Shown: positions 11,843 through 23,357, counted from the first letter of the stretch. The stretch is 64,000 nt of DNA from Mortierella sp. BCC40632 (GCA_011634665.1 WAEK01000008.1:1109501-1173500); one strand, 5' to 3'. Notes: generated from the letters alone by a model not told the origin. Numbers and translations are program-made.

Positions 11843-14800
11843 TCATTCCGCATTTTTTGATTTCAGCATCAAATTCCAAAAGCTTGATCGTTGGGCCCGG
11901 AGCTCTTGACGTCTTGAAGGCTCCTGTCCTAAGACCACCAAGGGGACGACACTTGGACGACCATGAGCACACTGGAAAGGAAATAAGCAGCCGGACAAAT
12001 TCCTGACCAACTCTTCCAGCTTTTCTAGTTCTAGCTCATCATTAAACATGATTGCACCACGGCATGCTTTTGAGTTGACAATGTCGAGGATTCCCTTTGG
12101 GCATCCGAGAAGACAGCGTAGCCAGCTTCGTGAATCTACTTAGGTGTTCGTGACAATAATTTACAGGTTAGGCAGTTTGGTCTTTTGGCTTTTTTTTTTT
12201 TTTTTTTTTTTTTTTCCTTTCTTTGCTAGGGATTCGAGCTATTCGCCTAGGGGAACTAACCACTACCAACACTGCCTTGCTCGTTTCGAGAAGATGCAGT
12301 TCTGATTGGACTCTCCTCTGCGCAAACTAAAACACTTTGAACCAGATCTTTTAAGAGAGAGCTGTCAGTGATGCACCGATCGGCTACAGCCGAGGGCAGC
12401 CATGTCACATAACCCTGACGACTTTCCTCCATTGATAAATCTCCTTGGTTGAAATCTCCGGCAAGCGTAGAGTTAAACTGAGGGGTGAGCGCCTGTGATC
12501 CTGGACCTTTGTTAGTCTCATTAAAGTGTTGAGAGATATAAACTGCATTGGTCGCCTGAGATGGTACAGTGCTATTTGACTCCTGGGAATATGAGAAATG
12601 GTTATCGTTGGGTAGGCGTTGCCCCAGGACGAGTCCCCATCGTTGAAGCCAGGCTCTACACGAGGCTTCAATATCCCACTCCTTCTTGGTTAAAGTGATC
12701 GGCAGCGGAGGAATCAGAGGAACCCGCTCTAGGCGGTGTAGGCTCTGTTGATGTTCCTGAAATGGTTGAATGTTGGTGCTTGACGCCGGGCTCTCTTTGG
12801 TGCAAACGCACATACCCATCATCAGTCTCTCAACGCGTGCACGCTCGTCTGCTGCATGTTGGTCGATGGCGATCAAGACTTCTTGACGACCTTTTCCATG
12901 TGGAGTCAAAGATGAGCTAGAAGAACCGTTTGGTATCGAGCAAAGGATGAACTTGGAATCGAGTTGGGCCACCACTTTGATATCTTTAAGGTGGTCCTTT
13001 GAAAACTGAATATCAGATTCCCATAGTCCTTGACTCTGTTTGGTAGGGGATTCGAAGAATCGGCTCACTTTTCCACTTTCACAGCCATTGTCAGGTAGAG
13101 TAGATCTGAGCCTATTTCGCAAAGATTGGTGTAATGCGGTGATGGTCGAAGGTGCTGTAGAAAACGTTGGATTAGCCCACTTGGCTAATGCATCCTGCAC
13201 CCATGTCCTCGATTCCAAGAATTTTGAAGAGCTCGTGCGGTCTCTATCCAAACGGAGAGGTCATCCAAAGGTGAATGCCTGTGACAACTGAAAGCAAGAG
13301 AATGGGATTGGTTCTGGGTTTTGATGATGTACCTTGATTGTGGCTCAAGATCGCTTTCCAAGTTGTCCTCCTATTAACAAATTGTTCCAAGGATGAGTGA
13401 TATTGTAGTTGTTGAAAAGAAAAAAAAAAAAAAAAAAAAAAACGGACTCTCTTTAACGTTACTAAAATCTCGGATGACAATAGATCGCGGTCCAGCTCAA
13501 ACTCAAGCTCGTCTTCAATTTCCAACTCTTTGTTCTGGATATTGCCCGGCTGATCAGGAAAAATAAAACGAGATGTTCCTGTTAAGGAGGGGCGAGAGTA
13601 TTTTGCGTATGGAACCAGATCAATCCCCGATAGAGCCTGGCTTGGAGAAGAAAAGTATGCAGCTGGTTGTGGTCGCTTCTTGGATCGGAAACTTGAACGT
13701 AACGATACTGCTGCTGTTCGTGACAAGAGATTTTGTCTCTCCAAAAAGGCTACAATTGTATCCACGACTATCGCAATGACGCCCTCTTCGTCCTACAGAT
13801 TTCATAAACGCTGTTAAACTCATGTCTAGAAGCCCCCCTCCCCCCTTTCCTTGTGGTAGCGCCTCAAATACTTGCCTTAAATTCCACACTGCTCTTTGTT
13901 GGGTCCATGCAAATGTCAACTAGACTCGGGCTACAGCTTATCTGTAGCAGGTATAATAGATGAATTTCCTTTGACCTTCTCTTGTCACTATCGGCCGGTA
14001 ATTTGCTGTTTGATAGATTGCACTGTTGAAATATTCGAGAGATAGCTCGTGTGATGTCGCCATGTCGAATATGGCGATTATTCAGATAGATATGATGGAG
14101 CACGCGACTTGGGTGTCTGGAGGTAGAAATTACACCCGATATCTTGTATAGAGAGCCACGCTTTGAACTCACAGGATAGAGGATCGAATGGAACGCTTGG
14201 CCAACAATGGTGGTGATCCGGCGGAACAACGAGTCCGTCCTTGGGAAGGAAACAGTCTTGTCAAGTTTAGAAACATCTACTACCGTAAAAGCAACGTGAG
14301 GAACGACCAAAGCTATGACTTCTACCGCTTTTCTGACTTTGTCAAACTCTGCATCCTGTCTTGAAAGAGAGGCGTCGGACCAGAGTTTCTGCCTAACAGG
14401 AAGCTGTCGTCGATTTGTCAATGCGCTAGTGTGAGGAAAGAGTACGTTACAAAATCGAAAAAATGAACCCTCTCTTGGTGATTACCATGTAAAAAAGATC
14501 CCGCACAGCGATCGTTGTCCCAGAGCCATATCGAGGGGATTTATTCGATTGTCCATGATAGAGACGGCTTCCACCCTGAAGTGAAGGCAGAAGGAATTTT
14601 AGAGCCAGCTTGTTATACCAGCGGATCTTTGCACTCTTTTGTGTTTGTCTAAAAGATTACCTTCAAAATGACAGAAAATGGTCGATCCTGAGCACTAGGC
14701 TTGGAAACTATATCAATCAGAGATAGTTCTGCTATAGCTGCAATAGCTATCCTTATCGGATGAGAAACGTAGACAAAGCTGTGGACTTAGTACCCCCATA

Positions 14801-15399
14801 AAGAACGATCAAGCAAAAAAGTCTGCAAAAGTCTAGACCAGGCAAGTGTGTAGAAGAGGAGATAATACCTTCACCCCGGAATCCGTAGGTCATGATCGTC
14901 TCTAGGTCACTCAGGGTATGACATTTGGAGGTTGCTGTGTGGTGATACAGAGCGCGACAATGCCACAGTTTGCTTTGTGAATACCAGAAGAATAAATCAG
15001 GCCCACCTTGCTCCCAACTCAGTCCGCCAAAAATCAGTGCAACCAATCAAGACAATTACCAAATCGCGTGCCAATCTCTGCCATGTCGGCAGGGGTGATG
15101 CCACTACCATTATCGGAAATGACGACACTATGGTCCGCTACATCAACCCTGACTTCTACTGTTGTAGCTCCAGCATCGAGACCTTCCTTTTGAGCATGCA
15201 ATTGCAAATGGAATGAGAATATAAAAAAAAAACATGGTTGCTATATTGCCCCATGGTCCTAGGGGCTACAAACTCTGATCGAAATGCCATACGTACTGTT
15301 TTGGACGAGCTCGGTCACACATTGAGCAAAAGAGTGAATGACGAGGGAGGCATGCAGTTGCTCTGCAACCTTTGGGTTCAGTGATTGAATAGGCGCCAT
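11843..15399 (-). CDS. MLH3: DNA mismatch repair protein MLH3 (MutL homologue, endonuclease subunit)
   Basis: Ten exons on the minus strand: 15399-15297, 15182-15060, 14934-14869, 14746-14661, 14575-14486, 14403-13876, 13792-13463, 13370-13333, 13243-12267, 12135-11843; 2634 nt, 877 aa. MLH3 pairs with MLH1 as a nuclease in meiotic crossover resolution and mismatch repair. N-terminal GHKL ATPase motifs: E30 and N34 in TELVQNS, LDAGAT at 36-41, DNGSGI at 58-63, GFRGEA at 93-98, then a GTT..LFYMLPVR segment. The C-terminal endonuclease metal motif DQHAADERARVE is at 582-593, followed by ACRGAIMF and QCAHGRP in the last exon. DQHAADER (not DQHATDEK) and CAHGRP favour MLH3 over PMS1/PMS2. The intron after residue 332 begins with GC (13875-13874), a GC-AG intron. 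The start is the second of two overlapping ATGs; the first gives a different frame. Confidence 0.93.
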
Positions 15400-16870
15400 C
15401 CATCCATTTCTTTAATTCATGGAAACGTGGGAGCGCTTTTCAAGGGTTCAGGGTCTACTTTGCATCCATGGAAAGGGAAGAAGGTGAAGTGTTGTTCCAA
15501 GGAGCAAGGCTGATTGTGAAGGGTAAGAATAAGAAGGGTGTTCTCAATGCAAATGACACTTTTATGGCACCTCAAATGGCGAACAGCAGTCATCTTTCTC
15601 TGCGCGCAGCCCAGCCTTTCTGAGCTTTTTTTTGCCACCACTGGGTCAGAGCGTGGAAAAGGCAGTCGTTCCTTTTGGTCTGCACAGGTACTTTACCATG
15701 ATCTAAAGAGGGTACCTGACGGTGAGGGCATTTTTAAAGCCTCTTGAAGCGCCACTTTCCAAGTCTTGGCTCTCCTGATCTATATAGACCAAGTCCCTCT
15801 GCCATTCTTTTCTTGAACTAGACGTGATGCTAAGAGCTGCAAGGAAGTTCAACCCGTGCCCGACCCTGAGTCAGTTGGTACCTTCCCAGATTGCCGGCCT
15901 GTGTCTCAACTTTCAGTAGTCCGAGTAATGGTCTGCACTCTACTAGTCTACTGCAAGCAATCTTATATAGTCAACTTTCCAAAAGAACTGCTTAGATAAT
16001 TGAGCTCTATTGAAACAGCGTAAACAGTGAGGATTCACTCATCAAGTTCCTCAATGTTCCTTATACGAATCAAGTCTAGAGTGACAAGGCATGAAAGCAA
16101 TGTCACTCGAAAGTATAGAACGGATATTTCTTTACTATTATCTCCACAGTGCTGCTTAGCTTGCTCTATCAAAGTCAAGCAACGACCAAATCGAGCGATG
16201 CCTTGAGGCAGTGCTGTAGAAGCTCGCTAGCTCTGGTAACATTGTATTTCTGACCAAACCTCCTGGTCAGATTGCTGTATTCTGTGCTTGATAGAGAAAA
16301 CCCTTTCTTCTCCACCCAACTCTTGCAGCATCTTGCTATCTTGGACTCTGCCCCCTGACAGCTCTTCATATCTTAGTGAGAGATCGTAAGAGTAGGTGCA
16401 ATGATTAGAAGATGTCGTATATGGGCGCTTCATACTGTAAGACTTCATCCCATAGTGTCAAGAACAAAGGACAAGGCTATTATAGAGAAACAGGAATAGA
16501 AAGACTTATACAAGGTACCAGCTTTATGACTGACTGACTGGCAAGAGGACACTTCAGTCCCATCCTTATAGGCTATACACATTAGACTCAGACTTCACGA
16601 ACACCACACTTCAGAAAGTAAAATAGAAAGATACCTTTCTGTGCCACCAAGGGTAGGCATTTGCCTGGCTTTAATATGAATGTAGGGACAATACTAATAA
16701 CACTTTGCGACTCTTTGTGTATCTTTGGTGATCCCTCATCAAACCTCCACCTGGCAGACCTTGATCTTTGGAGTCCATCTGTTTCTCGACGGAAAACTAG
16801 AGCAATAATCTTTGACCTACATTCGACGTCGACTTTAGTTTGAAAGTTTTAGTCTAGCCTTCTACCTCCT

Positions 16871-16914
<44 letters not shown>

Positions 16915-17215
16915 CAATGCTTCCAAGGTAAAAATATTCCTCATATGTTCTCTCCATCTTATAGAGTGTCTCCTCAAGGCTCTTTTCATAGATAATAAGA
17001 AGTGCTGTCTCTCTTCTAAAGTTGCTTAACTGTGGCACCGTCACTCACAGGAATAGAGGCTTTAGGAGCATTTTTTTTCTTTCAATACCCAAATGACAGC
17101 TTCACTGCTATGTATGTAATCTCTCCTCCTCCAATCAAGCTGAGTCGCATATCCCTCACTAGTCACTTCTTGTACTAAAGCGTCTGGTGCTGCTTCAGAA
17201 GGTCAAGCACTTGAC
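15400..17215. other. Intergenic region without a supported gene
   Basis: About 1.8 kb upstream of MLH3 with only short open frames that lack recognisable motifs. It includes the MLH3 promoter at its left end and a very long T run at about 16872-16912. The tail may be old LTR-element sequence, because a dated LTR begins at 17216. I see no tRNA or other RNA gene. Confidence 0.5.
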
Positions 17216-17995
17216 TGTGCAATGTAGTAAACGTGATTAGGCGTCTTCTAGTGAGATTTTGGAGGTCCTAGAATAAGCTCCATCCCATACTTACAATAAA
17301 AAAAAAAAAAAAAAAAAAAAGTAAAAAAAATAGTCTACTTCTTTCCTCTGTATCAATTTTGCACTTTGCTGAAAGCGTGCTCTTTTTCAGGTATCGACAA
17401 GTCTAGGACTTCAGCAGGAACCATGCATCAACCTTCTACTCTCTCAGACTATGACTATTGTTCGTAATTGTATCCAACAGATCCAAATCACACCTACCCT
17501 CGATTCCTCACCATCGTGACGGTGGAAGATTATCAACGCGATCACAATAGCAGCAGCAGTGGCACGTATGCGACTCCATTAGAGGGGTATAGCACTCAAG
17601 AAAGGTTCCCAAATGGCAGTCATTTTAAGCGTCGTCTTGTCTATTATCCCCCCAGTCATGATGCGTGGACTCACGGACCTATCTCAGTTTGATCCGCACC
17701 GAATTATGGCCTCAGGATCTGTAGCAGTAAATACTATATATACCTCTCCCTCTTCCTCGAACAGACAGCAGCTCTTTCTACGACTCTTGCTGTTGCAGGA
17801 TCTCTTTATTGATAGTCAATGCCTTTTCTACTGTCACAGTGTCACTTCATTAGTCAGGCTTGAAAATCAAGTCTCTATTCCGGGGCCTGAGTGTCAATTA
17901 TCGTCATTCATAGTTGCCTTTCCTTGCTCACTTGTAAGTTAGCCCATCTTATTTGCCTCACGAGTCTCTATTGTAGAGAAGAAAAGATACTAACT
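17216..17995 (+). repeat. Diverged LTR of the 692-bp family
   Basis: Aligns by eye over its length with the reverse complement of the solo LTR at 31739-32430. Shared blocks include the start (TGTAGTAAACG then GATTAGG), the middle (AGCGTGCTCTTTTTCAGGTA, CTCGATTCCTCACCA, CAGTTTGATCCGCA) and the end (TAGAGAAGAA). An A run at about 17297-17320 and the nested 78-bp LTR at 17720-17797 are insertions relative to the other copy. The right end is not cleanly defined. Confidence 0.7.
17720..17797 (+). mobile_element. 78-bp solo LTR of the H family, with TSD GGATC
   Basis: Starts TGTAGCAG, has TATATATACC, and ends CTGTTGCA; it matches the 3' LTR of element H (61391-61460). It is flanked by GGATC at 17715-17719 and 17798-17802. 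The related LTR copy at 31739-32430 lacks it (empty site reading AGATC then CCATTTATTGATAG on its minus strand), which confirms both ends of the insertion. Confidence 0.88.
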
Positions 17996-18002
17996 AGTGT
18001 TC

Positions 18003-18140
18003 GACTTGGGATCTATGGCAGGAGGTTCGTATCAGAGGAGCAGTGCCTTGGGCACATGTACCTCGTAGTAATTACATTAGACCTAGCTTCCTGCGTGACA
18101 GGAAGCAGAATAAAATACACAGTGCTCACGGTAGGTATTA
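18003..18140. repeat. Dispersed repeat, second copy near 45305-45425
   Basis: Shares TATCAGAGGAG, the following CTGGGCAC-like block, GACAGGAA and CAGAATAAA with 45305-45425 in the same order and orientation. It could be LTR or leader sequence of another element. Identity unknown. Confidence 0.45.
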
Positions 18141-18142
18141 TA

Positions 18143-19770
18143 CAGTTGGCGCCAAAATGGTTTCAATGTTTTCAGAAATTTCGCTTTTTCTAATTTTCTC
18201 GTTTATTCTTTCTTTCTCTTTCATATTCAATTCTAATAGAAAGGAAAGTCTTATCAATGGTGGACCCGAGAAATAAGAAAGCGGGCCTTTATCACTTCAC
18301 ATGAGCGAGCTATGCCGCCTCCAATGTTGTCGTCTCATAGAAACCATTTTGCCACTAGTCCGGGAAAATTCTTCAATACCTCGTATTCCCCCCTTTCGCT
18401 TTCAACACGGCCTCTACTCTTCGTGGCATCGACTCATAGAGCTTGTCAATCATATCCTGTGGTATCAGCTCCCATTCCTCCAGCACCATATCCCACAATT
18501 CATGAACACTCGTAGGCCGCTTCTCTCGTTGACCAATCTGAACCTTCAGCTTGTCCCAAACATGCTCGATTGGATTTAAATCTGCTGATTGTGCAGGCCA
18601 TCGAAGAACCTCAATATCCTGATCCTCCAGGTACTTGGTTGTTGCTTTGGCTTTGTGTTTGGGGTCGTTGTCGTGCTGAAAAATGAAGTCATTTTTTCCG
18701 AGATCATAATACTCGAGACTTTCTTTTCAATGTTGTGTCGAGAATATTGATGTAATCCTCCTTTTTCATAGTTCCTTCATAGATCTGACAGCCATAGCCA
18801 AGTCCCTTGGACGTCATACAGCCCCAGAACATCAAGGATCCACCTCCATGCTTGACAGTAGGTTGAAGATGAAATGGTTGAACCGGATCGCCTGGCTTAG
18901 CCCAGTAATATTGTATCCCGTCCGAGTTCCAGATGTTTATCTTTGTTTCATCTGAGAATACCACTCGCTTCCAGTCATCGATGGTCCAATTTTTATGACC
19001 TCTTGCCCACTCCAACCGCGCTTGCTTGTGTCGCTTACTAAGGAAAGGCTTTTTTGACTTTTTCTTCGCTTGAAAGCCGATCTCCCTGAGGTTGCGAAGG
19101 ACTGATCTGTACGAGATAACTGTCCCTTCACCATTGAGGCTCTTGTGGACCTGCTTGCCAGTCTTCAACATGCCGGAAAGTAACTTTCTGTTGAGATCAT
19201 TCTTGGAGCGAGCCGAGAGAATTCTTGGTCTTCCTGTTGGTTGCCTTTGTAGAGTAGGTAAATGCTTGGTTCGGATCCTTGAAACAGAAGCAGGGCTGAC
19301 TGATAATCGTCTAGCGACATTCTTGACGGAGTAGCCTGCTTTTAGCTGGCTTATGATAGAGTTTTGAGTGTCTTCTTTTTTTTTTTTCATGATGGAGGAA
19401 TATCGACCATTTTCGAGCGATTGCACCCGTATTTTTATATCAAACTTGTCAAGATCTATTCATCTTCTTTTAATCTCTCTGACTGACTGTAGATATAAGA
19501 CAAACGATTGTGAAAAAAGAGATGAAATAGCAATAAATATAAATGGCGTGCCCAAGTGGCGAAATGGTTCCAATATCTAGCTTCAACAATTTACCTCATA
19601 GCACGCCTTTCTGACAACATATTGAAAATCTGTTTACACTGTCGTGAACAAGGCATTCTGGGTATTGTTTTCAATCTAAGCAACAAGGTGCATTTACATA
19701 TTCTCGATGGGTAGAAAATTGCTAAAATATGAAAATTTGAGAATTATTGAAACCATTTTGGCGCCCACTG
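18143..19770 (-). mobile_element. Tc1A copy 1 (Tc1-like DNA transposon)
   Basis: A 1628-bp unit bounded by TA dinucleotides (18141-18142 and 19771-19772). The terminal inverted repeats start CAGT(T/G)GGCGCCAAAATGG and run about 27 bp. Inside each end, about 190-220 bp in, the same core occurs again in opposite orientation (about 18337-18357 and 19555-19577). The transposase reads on the minus strand. The near-identical copies are at 52214-53844 and 63656-64000. Confidence 0.93.
18297..19390 (-). pseudogene. Tc1A transposase, one frameshift (DD34E)
   Basis: Encodes a cut-and-paste transposase: an N-terminal helix-turn-helix (AGYSVKNVARRLSVSPASVS) and second DNA-binding region, then the DDE domain with VVFSDETK, FIFQHDND and NPIEHVW, spacing DD34E as in Tc1. 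An extra A near 18729 (AAAAGAAAG where copy 2 has AAAGAAAG) shifts the frame between the catalytic core (ending LKRKSRVL) and the C-terminal part. The ATG at 19390 begins a Lys run. Apart from this one indel the gene looks intact. Confidence 0.9.
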
Positions 19771-19772
19771 TA

Positions 19773-20697
19773 TCTCCCTTGCAGCTATCGATAAGATCAG
19801 GAACGAGGACAAGGAGAATATTCCTGATCCGATAATAGGTCGTCCTAAGAAAGTTTGCGATGCCACTAGGAGGATGCTTATTCGCCAAGTGGACAGTGGT
19901 CAAATTTCAACTGTTCTCGAGGGAAAGCAGCTCGTTCTTGGAACAGACGGAGTTGACGTTCACATAGAGACAATCAGGAAGTATCTGAAAAAAAATAGTC
20001 TCTATTCGTATGTCAAGCGCAAGGAACTTTATCTGACGAAGAAGCACAAGCAAGATCGAGTCCGGTTTGCCAAGGATCACTTGCACTGGACGGTGGAGGA
20101 CTGGAAGAACGTTATGTTCTCCGACGAGACTGTAGTTAGTAGGATGGGGTCCTACGGAAGGAAGCACTATTACTCTCGAAAACGAAACAAAGGCAAGCGA
20201 GAACATCACAAGATAGGAGTTCCACAGGGTGGAGGAGGGAAAATTATGATGTGGGGTTGCATTACATTTTTGGCGTAGGGGACTCCAAGTGGATCAAGGA
20301 TAGGATCAATTCGCAAGTGTATCAGGAGATACTCGATGACTATGTAATCGCTTCTCGCAACTGGTGGCAAATGGACGCTGCAAGTTTTCTTTTTCAACAG
20401 GACAACGCCAAAGTTCATACTGCACGTATTATCCAAGACTTCTTCAGACGCAGAAGAATTCGACGACTTGAGTGGCCTGCAAACTCTGCCGACCTCAACA
20501 TCATTGAGCATGTATGGGCATACATCAAAAGGGCTCTGGATAGATACGAAACGACTGCACCAAATCTACAGACCTTGTGGGAAAGAATCGATCATATCTG
20601 GGGATCGATCCCAGATGATTTCCTCCATTCATTGTATGAGAGTCTTCCTAGTCGAATGGAGAAAGTGATACGACTGAAAGGGTGCCAAATAAATTGA
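19773..20697 (+). pseudogene. Tc1B transposase copy 1, 5'-truncated and frameshifted
   Basis: A second Tc1-like family, only distantly similar to Tc1A. It starts within the DNA-binding region (NEDKENIPDP, GRPKK), directly next to the right TA of Tc1A copy 1. The DDE motifs are VMFSDETV, FLFQQDNAKVHTA and NIIEHVW (DD34E). A frameshift near 20265 splits the DDE domain in two overlapping frames. The HTH and left terminus are missing. Confidence 0.88.
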
Positions 20698-21158
20698 AAC
20701 TAGAATTGGTCCGACTCCATCAAACAAAAAGTGTAGTGATTCAAATAAAGTGTTCGAATGGAGTGAAGAAATAGAGGGTGTTTATATCTTGACCAAATCT
20801 TTTTCAAATCGATTGACATACAGCCAAAATAGAGACCATCAGCCAAGCAATCTACCATTTAAAAAAGAGAATCGCAAAAGTTAAAATGAGCGAGGGAGGA
20901 AAACTGATATAGCAAAACAGAAAACATGCGAACACTTTCGCTGACCACTATAGCTATGGTTGTTTGAAAAGAAACATAAAAGCCAAATATTGATGGCATT
21001 ATGGATTACGGAAACTACCCTATTACCACTCCAATAGAGTATGCCATCCCTACCTAAAATGAGAACCAACTTACTGGAGTTCCTTCTGATCCAAGGATTA
21101 GAGATCATTGGCTCCCATACACTACTTCAAAAAGCGAGAGGGATAGGAAACAATAATA

Positions 21159-21194
<36 letters not shown>

Positions 21195-21672
21195 CACTTC
21201 ACTTCACTTCACTTCACTTCACTTTAATCGTTCGAGTATCCACAGTAGTGTTTCCCATGAGTTGGGAAAATCTGAACTCAGCTCAACTCATGAGTCGAAA
21301 GGTTTGAGTCGGTGAGTTGATGAGTCGAGTTGAAGAACACTAGTATCAAGTCTTGAGCTAAAGTGAATCCATAGATCGATCAATGATTTTTTTAGAAATG
21401 CATTCTGGCAGATTGCTCATTCGTCTATGATGCATTCCAATGGGGAACTCTCATGGGAGAATGGGTGATCCTTCAACTTTAAACTGATTGCTCTCCATCT
21501 CCTTTAGTAGAGCTATACATCAATAGTTTACCTGATGTAGCAGAGAAGTCACATTGATCAAACGCTGGAAAAGTAGAAAGGCTGAGACATCTCTCTATTG
21601 CATGTCTTTTTTTCCCCTAACCAATCATTCACCCAGCTTGAATATTCTTCTCTCCCAGTCTTTTGAACCACA
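20698..21672. other. Intergenic sequence between Tc1B fragments
   Basis: No gene seen. Contains a poly(A) run at about 21170-21194, followed by a short tandem repeat of CACTT. Part of this stretch may be Tc1B termini, but I could not pair inverted ends. Confidence 0.5.
21196..21223. repeat. CACTT microsatellite
   Basis: About five head-to-tail CACTT units following the poly(A) run. Confidence 0.8.
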
Positions 21673-21903
21673 ATGCAGCAGCCATTGGAGCGAACTCGAA
21701 GGCCCCCAAAGCACCTCTCTCCTGAGAAAAAGGAATCGGTCAAAGATCTGCTGATGCAAAGGAAATCAGTTAGACAAGTGGCAAGTGCCCTTGATGTCTC
21801 CATTGGGACCGCTGTCAACATTCGTAAAGGTATTCAAGAAAACGTTCCTCCATCAAAACCAGATCCTCAATGTAAGATTCCAGAGAGAACGATGGTCCTT
21901 GTT
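21673..21903 (+). pseudogene. Tc1B transposase copy 2, N-terminal fragment
   Basis: Encodes the N-terminal HTH of a Tc1-like transposase (KHLSPEKKESVKDLLMQRKS, then VRQVASALDVSIGTAVNIRK). The segment after it resembles the start of copy 1 (ENVPPSKPDP against ENIPDP). It is cut off exactly where the 5' LTR of element A begins; the rest of this copy is not found on the far side of A. Confidence 0.75.
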
Positions 21904-22068
21904 TGTCACAGTATCGACCATCAGCACCCACCCCTTTAACCTTTGAGGTCATGTCCACTCCCACCCCTATAACTTAAAAGGTCCACCTCACTCACATGTA
22001 TAAATAGTCCCTTCACCTACCACCAATAAAGATCATCTTTTCCTGCCACTCCCTTCTTTTTTGTTAGA
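21904..22068 (+). repeat. Element A 5' LTR
   Basis: Begins TGTCACAGTATCG, carries TATAAATAG and AATAAAG, and ends just before TGGTAGCAAAGG. About 165 bp; matches 27356-27522 with small indels. Confidence 0.88.
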
Positions 22069-22080
22069 TGGTAGCAAAGG
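22069..22080 (+). other. Element A primer-binding site
   Basis: TGGTAGCAAAGG is complementary to a tRNA 3' end reading CCTTTGCTACCA, so reverse transcription is primed by a tRNA with that acceptor end. Elements C, E and X carry TGGYAGCAAAGG at the equivalent place. Confidence 0.8.
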
Positions 22081-22334
22081 TACCCTCGATTCACTGCCTC
22101 TTCTACCCTGACTATTATCTTTTCCCTCCACTCGTTAGGCAGCTCCCTGGCAGTACTTTTTATTCACTTCACTTTCACTCTTCCCCTCTACTTTCCTTTC
22201 CACTCGGTTCCTAGAACCCTCCCCTCTTTTCTTTTTTTTCCCCCCTTTTTTTCCCTTGACCCTCCCGCCCTCCCCCCCTTTTTCTTTTTCCTCTCTCTTT
22301 TCTCTCCCCCTACTCTGTTTCCCCTATTTCCAAC

Positions 22335-23357
22335 ATGTCGGCCCAGCACGAAATCCTCAGCATCGTCGCCTCCCTCCCAGAGGAGGAAAGAAACAGGATC
22401 AGCTCTCTGCTCTCGTCCATCACCCACCCCTCTGATCCCCCGCCCCATCCCAGCTTGAAATTGAGGCTGCTCACCGCGACGTTGCGCGTACCTTGCATAA
22501 AATCCTCAAACCTCAAACCCCCGCCCCCCTACTCTGGGGACATCGACGCGGACGCCTGCAACAACTTCATCGACAACCAGGAGGAGTATTACCAGGTCGT
22601 CAAGCTCAACGAATGCGACTGGGTGCAGTATACAGCCTTAAACCTTACTGGAGACGCTAAATCCTGGTGGAGAACATGCGGTCTCAACATCACCTGCCCA
22701 TGGATAAAATTTCGAGAGGCATTTCTTGATTTCCACACCCCTCCCAATGCAAAGACCGCCGCTCGTGAGGCCCTCGAAGGTCTGAAACAAGGCAAACGAA
22801 CCATTGCTGCCTACACTCACGAGTTCCGCCGCTTGAGACGACGCGTCCCTACACTCGACGACGAAACTGCCTTACACTGGTACATGAAAGGCCTACACTA
22901 TGATACTAGCAAAGAGGTTCGCCTTCGTGAGCCCAAATCTTTGGATGTGGCCATCCAACAGGCTACAAACGCATGCATGCCATCCTCTTCCCTGAGGGGC
23001 CTTACCTCCAAGACCACCCCTGTCAAGGACCCTAACGCCATGGACATTGACTCTATGCAGATGATGATCAATAATCTCTCTGCCCAAGTCAATTATTTGT
23101 CAAACCTTTCGAATAACCGAGGCAGCGTCCCTCGCCCAGCTAAGCTCACCAACGAGGAACGCGAATACCTCAAGGCGAACAGGGGATGCTTCAAATGTCG
23201 CAAAATAGGCCACATGGCGGACAAATGCCGCACCTTTCCCCCTTCTGCGAAACCCTCCCGACAATTCAACAACATTGAAACCACTCCCCTCCCCAGGCGC
23301 AGCAAACAGCCACTCCCCCTCCCCCCACCTCAGTCGGGAAAAGCCAACAGCAACTAG
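22335..23357 (+). CDS. Element A Gag polyprotein
   Basis: 340 aa, intact frame from ATG. A capsid-like region has the conserved GDAKSWWRTCG and HTPPNAKTAAREAL segments, a (P)NAMDIDSM block, and one CCHC zinc knuckle CFKCRKIGHMADKC near residue 285. Gag packages element RNA in cytoplasmic particles. It is in a different frame from the broken pol downstream. Confidence 0.9.
   Translation: MSAQHEILSIVASLPEEERNRISSLLSSITHPSDPPPHPSLKLRLLTATLRVPCIKSSNLKPPPPYSGDIDADACNNFIDNQEEYYQVVKLNECDWVQYTALNLTGDAKSWWRTCGLNITCPWIKFREAFLDFHTPPNAKTAAREALEGLKQGKRTIAAYTHEFRRLRRRVPTLDDETALHWYMKGLHYDTSKEVRLREPKSLDVAIQQATNACMPSSSLRGLTSKTTPVKDPNAMDIDSMQMMINNLSAQVNYLSNLSNNRGSVPRPAKLTNEEREYLKANRGCFKCRKIGHMADKCRTFPPSAKPSRQFNNIETTPLPRRSKQPLPLPPPQSGKANSN

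Noticed and set aside
15417..17044. Several 60-74 codon frames upstream of MLH3
   Set aside because: No conserved motif, no splice partners, poly(T)-derived ends; chance frames.
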